Program-made: the position numbers and the translations under genes
Shown here: positions 58,636-64,000 of the stretch, piece by piece
How positions within the stretch are numbered: the first letter of the stretch is position 1
Layout of the letters: each line of letters starts with the position of its first letter
From: CAVVDY01 sp963819645
GTDB lineage: Bacteria > Acidobacteriota > Terriglobia > Terriglobales > Acidobacteriaceae
Length of the DNA: 64,000 nt
Direction of reading: 5' to 3'
NCBI GenBank assembly: GCA_963819645.1
Contig: CAWFWZ010000018.1
Span: 1-64,000, forward strand
Notes under the pieces: model-generated
What the model was told of the DNA's origin: nothing
Database searches by the model: none
What the model saw: the letters and a program-made list of their open reading frames with translations, nothing else

Positions 58636-59459
58636 GTGAAGACCATCTTGAGTCTCTGTCTCGCCTGCCTGTTCGTCGACCGTCTTTCGCCCAACAGCAA
58701 CCCGTCACCCAGGTCCACACTGCGCTTAATCACCTGACCGTCATTGAAGTCGGCGAGCCGATCACGATGGCAGCCGCCGGAAGCGACGCCTTCGAGATCG
58801 AGCGCCACGCGAATCGCGTCTTTGTAAAACCGACCAGAGCCGGGGTATCGACCAATCTGTTTGTCTGGACCGAGCACGGCCGCTCGGTCTACGAGCTGCA
58901 GCCGGCAGCGGACGTCAGCAAGATGGACGTGCTCATCGGAGCAGCACAAACACCGTCCGTCAGCGCCAATGCCGACCAGCTCTCGGATGACGACGTTTCG
59001 AACATCGCGGAGAAGGTCCTTAGTCACACGTTGCTCAACGCCGAGCGAATCAATGCAGTTGGCCTCAAGACGCAGAAGAATCGGGTTAACGTGAAGTTGG
59101 AAGAGGTGGTCCGCGGGAAGGACGCCATCTACATTCGCTACCAGGTTACGAACCTCAGCGCCGTTCCTTATCGCGTCGTCGCGCCAGAAGCCTCGGTGCT
59201 CACGACCAATGAGTCGGCACCTCTAGGCTTGCCAGCGGTAAACAGCCAGCTGGGCACCGCATATATCGACCGGCTACCCACGCCTAACCGGCAGCCCATC
59301 GAGGTCCTCCATTCTGAGATCGGCGAGGAAGATGTCGCTCCCGGGAAGACCTCTGCAGGTGTCCTGGCGATCAAGACAAAGGACTCGACGCCGACGCTCT
59401 ATCAGTTCGTCTTTGGCTCGGACAAGGTGTCGCCGGTCGTGGCGCAGGCGGTGCTGTGA
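58636..59459 (+). CDS. VirB9/TrbG-like outer-membrane-core protein
   Basis: GTG 58636 opens a signal peptide-like start (KTILSLCLACLFV). A frame break near 58680 needs four bases (GACCGTC to GACCGCGCGTC) and leads to QQQPVTQVHTALNHLTVIEV, the GEPITMAAAGSDAFEIERHA segment and VSTNLFVWTEHGRSVYELQP, a VirB9-like N-terminal beta domain. The C-terminal part (VVRGKDAIYIRYQVTNLSAV, RVVAPEASVLTTNESAPLGL) is a second beta domain. It is about 275 residues long and overlaps the next gene by one base (TGATG). Confidence 0.7.
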
Positions 59460-59700
59460 TGCCAGCCTCTGCTCCGGAGAAGCTCGAGGGCCGAGCGGTG
59501 CGCAGCGAGTTGCTGGCGATCTATCGCGGCCGTGCTGGAGGCGGTTTTCTGACAGTCGCTGCTGGACACGCTCTCTGATCCGATCCGACCGGTGAGTCCG
59601 CATAAGCGGCGACGCTTCCATCCGGTGCTGGTGATGATGACCATTCGTTGCCGCGATCGTGGTGTCGGCGTTCGTTTACTTCACGGTCGCGAGTCGGTGA
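59459..59700 (+). CDS. Small membrane protein of the conjugation operon (frame-broken)
   Basis: ATG 59459 overlaps the virB9-like stop. The reconstructed protein of about 81 residues begins PASAPEKLEGRAVRSELLAI, continues LLDTLSDPIRPVSPHKRRRF and ends in one transmembrane helix (HPVLVMMT... to VVSAFVYFTVASR). Frame breaks near 59531 and 59645 are repaired by CG units (CGTGCTGG to CGCGTGCTGG; ATTCGTTGCC to ATTCGCGTTGCC). An in-frame TGA at 59550 remains unexplained and may be a substitution of TGG. Confidence 0.45.
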
Positions 59701-59717
59701 AGTGAGAGGAGTTAGTC

Positions 59718-61511
59718 GTGCCTTCTAGTGTCGCTCGATATCACGATCCGAACGCCGAAGCCAAGCTGCTGCTCGGCTTCGTCGCCGTCGCGCTGGTCGC
59801 CGGGACAGGCTACGTCTGCTATTCGCGCCTGCATGTCCGCAAGGAACAATTGATGGAGGCCAGTCTCTACATCCTGGCTTGGTCTTTCGTGTTCTGGGAT
59901 GTGCTTCGCTATGTTCTGACCGCCCCAGCCGAGAAAGAGAATGCCTGGCCGCATCCGCCACTGCGGATCAGCCGCAAGGCAAGACGACCAGGCACTGCAG
60001 AGAGCGTTCGCGGACGACTCTATCGTGATCGGCTACGACATTCACCAGAAACCAGTACTTTGGCCGGACGAAGTACGCGTCATGCAGGCCAACGGCTTTC
60101 GGCATGACCGGCGCGGGCAAAACCACCCTGCTGCTGAACATCATCCAGCAAGACCTAGTCCGGGAGACCGGGCCTGAGGGCAATCGTCACAAGATCCCGC
60201 TCATCATCATCGACGGCAAGGGCGAGCGCGAATTTCTCGATGACAAGCTGCTGCCCCTGATTGCCGCCGCCGGACGGCTGGACGACCTGCGCATTATCGA
60301 CCCCGCCCGTCCGGAGATCAGCGTCCGCTTCAATCCGTTCATTGCCATCACCGGCCAGTACCAGGAGCACGTCAGCTTTATCTTCGAATCTTTCGACCTG
60401 CGGGAGGACTTCTTCCACGGCCACCAGAAGACCTATCTCTCGGACATTGTGCGCATCCTTTATTACACCGGGAAGCGCTACAACATCTACGACATCCTGG
60501 TCATGGCCTACGACCTTGAGGTTCTGAAGGAACAGGCCAAGATCGCCAGTGCCCGTATCGAAAAGCTCACCGACGTCAGTCACCAGCAGCGGCTCAACTT
60601 CCAGATGAGCGTGCGCAACCTCATCGAGTCGTTCGGCGATCCCAAGCGCGTCCAGATGATCCGGGGCCTGATCAACCAGATGATGACCTTCCTGGAAGAC
60701 AAGCTTTCGATCATCACCGGCCCATACGAAGATCTGATTTCGATTGAGGACGTGATCGAAAAGGGGCAGATCCTCTTCGTCTCGCTGAACACCAACAAGA
60801 ACGACGACACCACCCGGGCGCTGGGACGGATGATCCTGCAGAACCTGCAGTTGGTGATCGGCGAGCGTTACGAGCGCAAGCGGGCCGACATGTACATGCC
60901 TTTCGTCTCGGTCATCATGGACGAGTTCGCCCCTATCGCTTATTCCAATTTCGCCAACATCCTGCAGACCGCTCGCGGCTCGAATACGGCGTTTCTGTTC
61001 GCGATGCAGAGCATCCCGCAGCTGCTGAGCGTCGGTAAGGCCTTTCAGCATGACGTTGCGTCGGCGCCGAACACGACCTTCATGCTGCGCACCCGTGACG
61101 AGGACACGGCGCAATACTTCCTGAATGCCTCGGCTCGCGTCCGGCAATTACGTCGCAGCATGAGCATCCGCAAGAAGGGCGATCTTCAACCCGAGCTACG
61201 AAGACCAGGGCGTCGGCAGCCAGACCGAGATCAAGGACACGCGCTCACAGGAAGAGCACATCAAAAACCTCCCGGTCGGGCAAATGGAATACCTGATGAG
61301 TGACAAACGATTCGGAACAATCCATGGACACGCGCATGTCAGGGTCGCGCCGGTCGATCGGCTCTCGTCGGTGATTCCCGAAATCCTGCCGCGCTACGCC
61401 TCGCTGTACAACCCGGAAGTCGGGGCCAATCTGCGCTTCCGGGATGTCACCTCGGAGGCCAGCCGAAAACGCGGAATGCGCAACCGTCGGAGGGAGGGAG
61501 CTGAATTATGA
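59718..61511 (+). CDS. virD4: VirD4/TraD-type coupling protein
   Basis: The product has about 599 residues after repair of breaks near 59979, 60100 and 61180. Two N-terminal helices (LLLGFVAVALVAGTGYVCYS and ASLYILAWSFVFWDVLRYVL) anchor it. The ATPase has Walker A GMTGAGKTTLLLNII at about 130-144, IPLIIIDGKGEREFLDD, Walker B VSVIMDEFAP at about 400, and AMQSIPQLLSV. This is the type IV coupling protein that delivers the relaxase-DNA complex to the channel. GTG 59718 is the start, with GAGAGGAG upstream. The end overlaps the next gene by four bases. Confidence 0.92.
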
Positions 61512-62357
61512 GGACGCTGATTTCGGTTTTGATCTTGGCTGCCATGTTCCCGGCAGTGAATGAGGCGCAGACGACAAGGCATTCTCGGCAGCAGGGTGCA
61601 AATGCCGACCAAACGAAGCTGGAAGCACAGCGCCGCTACGATCCATTAGCCGGCCAGAAACACCTGCAAGATGGGCCGCTGGATAAGTTCCTTGATTCCA
61701 TCAATCCGCGCGACCGGGATTTCGGGGCCCTGATCGCCGATGCCCGTGAGCGCCTGGTCGAACAAACCGCCGAGAACTCCTATTTTTGGATCACCCTTGG
61801 GCAGTCGTTCACGATCCTGCTGCTGGTCGGCTACATCTTCTGGCTATTTCGCCAGCGCAATGACCGTCTCGAAATCAGCGTCAACATCGTTACGCAGTTG
61901 GCAAATTCGTACCTGTACACTCGCTCCCGAGCGATCGATGCCATAACCCGGCATAACCGCCTGGTGGACGACTACAACGCGCTAGCCGAAAAGAAAGCCA
62001 AGCAGGAATCAGGTGAGCAGGCGGTGTTCGATTCTGTGGTCCAGGCATCTGCAAGAAAACGTCAAGTGGAAGGTTCCAGTACCAACGACAGCACCCACCC
62101 TCGAACCAGAACCAGCGACTAAGCCGATCGTCGATGAGACCAAGTCAACAGGGACGGCTTCCGCAGTGGGAGAGCAGATGACAAAGGAGCAGCTCAAGAC
62201 GCTGCTTGAGCAGACCAAACGCAATGCAACCAGGGGCGCAGCCCAACAAATAGGAGCACTAACGCAGCAGGTTCACAACTTGCGAGAGAGGCTGAATATG
62301 GCTCTCACCCAAATTGAGAAGTTCGAAAAAGAGAACCGAAACTCGGTGGGCGCCTGA
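61508..62357 (+). CDS. Membrane protein with coiled-coil C-terminus (unknown)
   Basis: The product has about 283 residues. ATG 61508 overlaps virD4. A signal peptide (LISVLILAAMFPAVNEAQ), a polar region, one transmembrane helix (WITLGQSFTILLLVGYIFWL) and a long helical region (LANSYLYTRSRAIDAITRHN) follow; after a frame break near 62045 (CAGGCATC to CAGGCGCATC) comes a coiled coil (LKTLLEQTKRNATRGAAQQI, LTQQVHNLRERLNMALTQIE). No family is recognised; its place after virD4 suggests a transfer-related role. Confidence 0.6.
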
Positions 62358-62359
62358 TT

Positions 62360-62906
62360 ATGGAAATGCTCGTACGCATCTTGGGAGTTGGATCGGAATG
62401 GTGGGTTCGCCCCGGACCCGACCGCTCCGATCCCTTGCGCTTTACCAAGCATGCGGCTTACTTCAATACCACGGCATTTCCGCACGGCAAGCAAGTTCCG
62501 GCGGAGCTGGAAAATGCCGGGCGTCCTTCGATTCAACGGCAATAGCCGAATCGACCCGCACCGGCCAAAAGACGTACTCGGATGTATTTTCGGTTGCGTC
62601 GGCATCACTCGGCACGAAGGGCAAAACCGGCTGCTCGCTATCGGTAAGCGCTACGGCCCAGTTACACCGACGCATTACCTGGTCTCCGTTGAGAGTCGGC
62701 TATACGGCCACATCAATTTCGCATCCCGTTGGAAGAATGACGGAGTGTCCCTGCTTTCATTCAGCGAATATGACGGGCAACAGCAGGCAATGTTGCTGCT
62801 CTCGGCAACCGGTGAATTTGTGACCGGAGCTGGTGTGTGGCACGTCTCGAATTCGGGACGCGAAGAGCTCCTGCAATTGAGGACCGATCGGGAGTATTTG
62901 GCATGA
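62360..62906 (+). CDS. Hypothetical protein of the conjugation operon
   Basis: The product has about 182 residues. ATG 62360 follows two bases after the previous stop. A frame break near 62506 (GAGCTGGAAA to GAGCGCTGGAAA) links LVRILGVGSEWWVRPGPDRS to VLGCIFGCVGITRHEGQNRL, VESRLYGHINFASRWKNDGV and LLLSATGEFVTGAGVWHVSN. The protein appears globular and soluble. The end overlaps the next gene by ATGA. No family is recognised. Confidence 0.5.
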
Positions 62907-63826
62907 GATATCGGAAGGGCTCAGTGATCATCAACGAGGCGCAGGATGTGCCGCTGCTGCTGCTGGTCAGGAATTCCGGTTATATCAAGCACGAACAGTT
63001 GCTATTCCTGGCCGGGTACGACAAATCAAAGGCGTCACTGACCTCGTTCTGCTGGCGAGTGCGGCGACTGATTTCTGGGGGATTTATTTCGCCAGTGGGC
63101 ACAAGCGTCGGCGGTGACAAAGTTTATGCAATTACCCGGAAGGGGCTGGAGAAATTAGAAGACATTTGGTTACACATTGTTGTCGCTGCACTCTGAGGCA
63201 CAGACGATCAACCAGCCAGCCAAGATGATGCATTCGCTCGGGCTCAACGACATTCGCCTGACCTTTAAGCGCAACCACATGCTGAATTCCTGGCTGTGTG
63301 ATCTGGAGATCTGCTCAGAGAACCTGCTTACCGGCGACAAATATGCCAAGGATTACGACGCGCTGGCAGTGCTGAATGTCGGCGGCCGACAGATGCAGTG
63401 TGCCATCGAGTATGAGCGGTCAACGAAGAGCCATGCGCGGTACGAAGAAATACGACTTTCAATTGCCGATGAAAAGCTGGTAGATGCAATCCTGTACATC
63501 GTCTCCGAACCGGAACGCCTTTTTCTCGTCGCTGACCATCTGGCCGGCGCGCACCCTGGGATCCTTTTCGTAACCGATTCGGCGTTTCTGCGGTTTGGCC
63601 CTGACGCTTACGCGGTCAAAACGGCATCAGCGGGAGCAGCATTGGAAGAGTTGCTGATGCAGTTGGCGGTTCTCTCCAGTCAAAGGTCTGTAGCTGTTTC
63701 TGCTTAAGGGCGCAGGAAGATGGCGCTGATTATGCGCTTGGATATGGCACGGGCTATGGCGCTGGCATTGACGATGACGAAATCGGATGGGGCTGGAAGG
63801 CATCGCGTAACAGAAAGAGCGCATGA
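62903..63826 (+). CDS. Replication-relaxation family protein (winged-helix plus nuclease-like domain)
   Basis: The product has about 310 residues. An N-terminal winged-helix (LRLISGGFISPVG-like segments, KVYAITRKGLEKLED) is followed, after a break near 63184 (GTCGCTGC to GTCGCGCTGC), by LGLNDIRLTFKRNHMLNSWL, YDALAVLNVGGRQMQCAIEY and ERSTKSHARYEEIRLSIADE. Two more GC repairs (near 63704 and 63711) extend it into a Gly/Tyr tail (YALGYGTGYGAGIDDDEIGW) ending at 63826. The pattern matches Replic_Relax (PF13814) proteins of plasmids and ICEs, thought to act in replication or mobilisation; nuclease activity is not shown. Confidence 0.65.
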
Positions 63827-64000
63827 AAGTTAAAGGCTGACTATCCCCTTTGTCTTCCACTTCATCCCGCTCTCGGCGGCTATTGTCGGAAGCGTTAACA
63901 GCAATCAAATGCTTACCGAGTGTCGCGGTCAACAAACTCCCACGGTCAGCTACTAGAACTCCGGTTCCGCCGGGTTGGCAGTTAGCTTTGCTCGGCTAGG

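Noticed and set aside
59550..59552. Programmed stop readthrough or recoding of an in-frame TGA
   Set aside because: The gene has two other apparent sequence errors and no recoding signal; a simple substitution (TGG to TGA) is likelier.

Overview
The window looks like part of an Acidobacteriota (Terriglobia/Koribacter-like) genome. This is inferred from the high G+C content, the class of dispersed intergenic repeats (GCAAACTGCAG...CGGGATGACA and AGCCAAAAGC strings), the LPS genes, a Kdp locus with KdpD split into two genes, a PEGA-type Ser/Thr kinase, and a tRNA-Ser-linked integrative element. No 16S gene is present, so the assignment is by gene content only.

Layout. Positions 1-14 kb hold chromosomal housekeeping genes: the 3' end of a multicopper oxidase, gatB, a higBA toxin-antitoxin pair, and the Kdo/heptose LPS genes waaA, lpxK, rfaE1 and rfaE2. 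They also hold a methyltransferase-like membrane protein, a DUF3108-like protein, a membrane-anchored glycine-cleavage-H-like protein and a polysaccharide flippase. Positions 14-20 kb hold a surface-glycan cassette: FkbH-like HAD protein, ACP, VOC protein, hexapeptide acyltransferase, NAD-sugar epimerase and GT4 glycosyltransferase. Positions 20-30 kb hold the potassium system: histidine kinase, divergent stand-alone KdpD sensor, KdpE-like regulator, small membrane ORFs, a porin and kdpFABC. Positions 30-37.5 kb hold a large Cys-rich secreted G8-like protein and a kinase-PEGA-FGE-hydrolase fusion.

From about 37.9 kb to the right edge lies an integrative and conjugative element beside a tRNA-Ser(UGA) gene. 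It carries a tyrosine integrase, an excisionase-like gene, accessory genes and a type IV secretion/conjugation operon. The operon has a MoxR-like ATPase, VirB1, VirB9-like, VirB10, several VirB2-like pilin modules, VirB3, VirB4, two VirB5, VirB6, VirB8, VirB9 and VirD4, followed by a replication-relaxation-type protein. An ORF-less group II intron sits immediately after an intrinsic terminator inside this operon. No relaxase and no VirB11 are visible before the window ends.

The most unusual gene is at 55563-57949, between the VirB8 and VirB9 genes. It encodes a protein of about 796 residues with the hallmark layout of two-barrel RNA polymerases of the QDE-1/YonO (cell-type RdRP) class: a Q-x-R...K-G segment, an S-x-x-I-K segment, an R-x-P segment, a D-x-D-x-D catalytic triad (DFDFD) and a downstream D-x-x-K-x-G. 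A polymerase of this type inside a conjugation operon may be an undescribed system.

Data caveat. About forty reading-frame breaks occur in otherwise convincing genes, including essential ones (gatB, waaA, lpxK). Nearly every one is repaired by restoring one GC dinucleotide (sometimes two) in a GCGC context, so these are treated as a systematic sequence artefact rather than pseudogenes. Coordinates below span the whole repaired gene.
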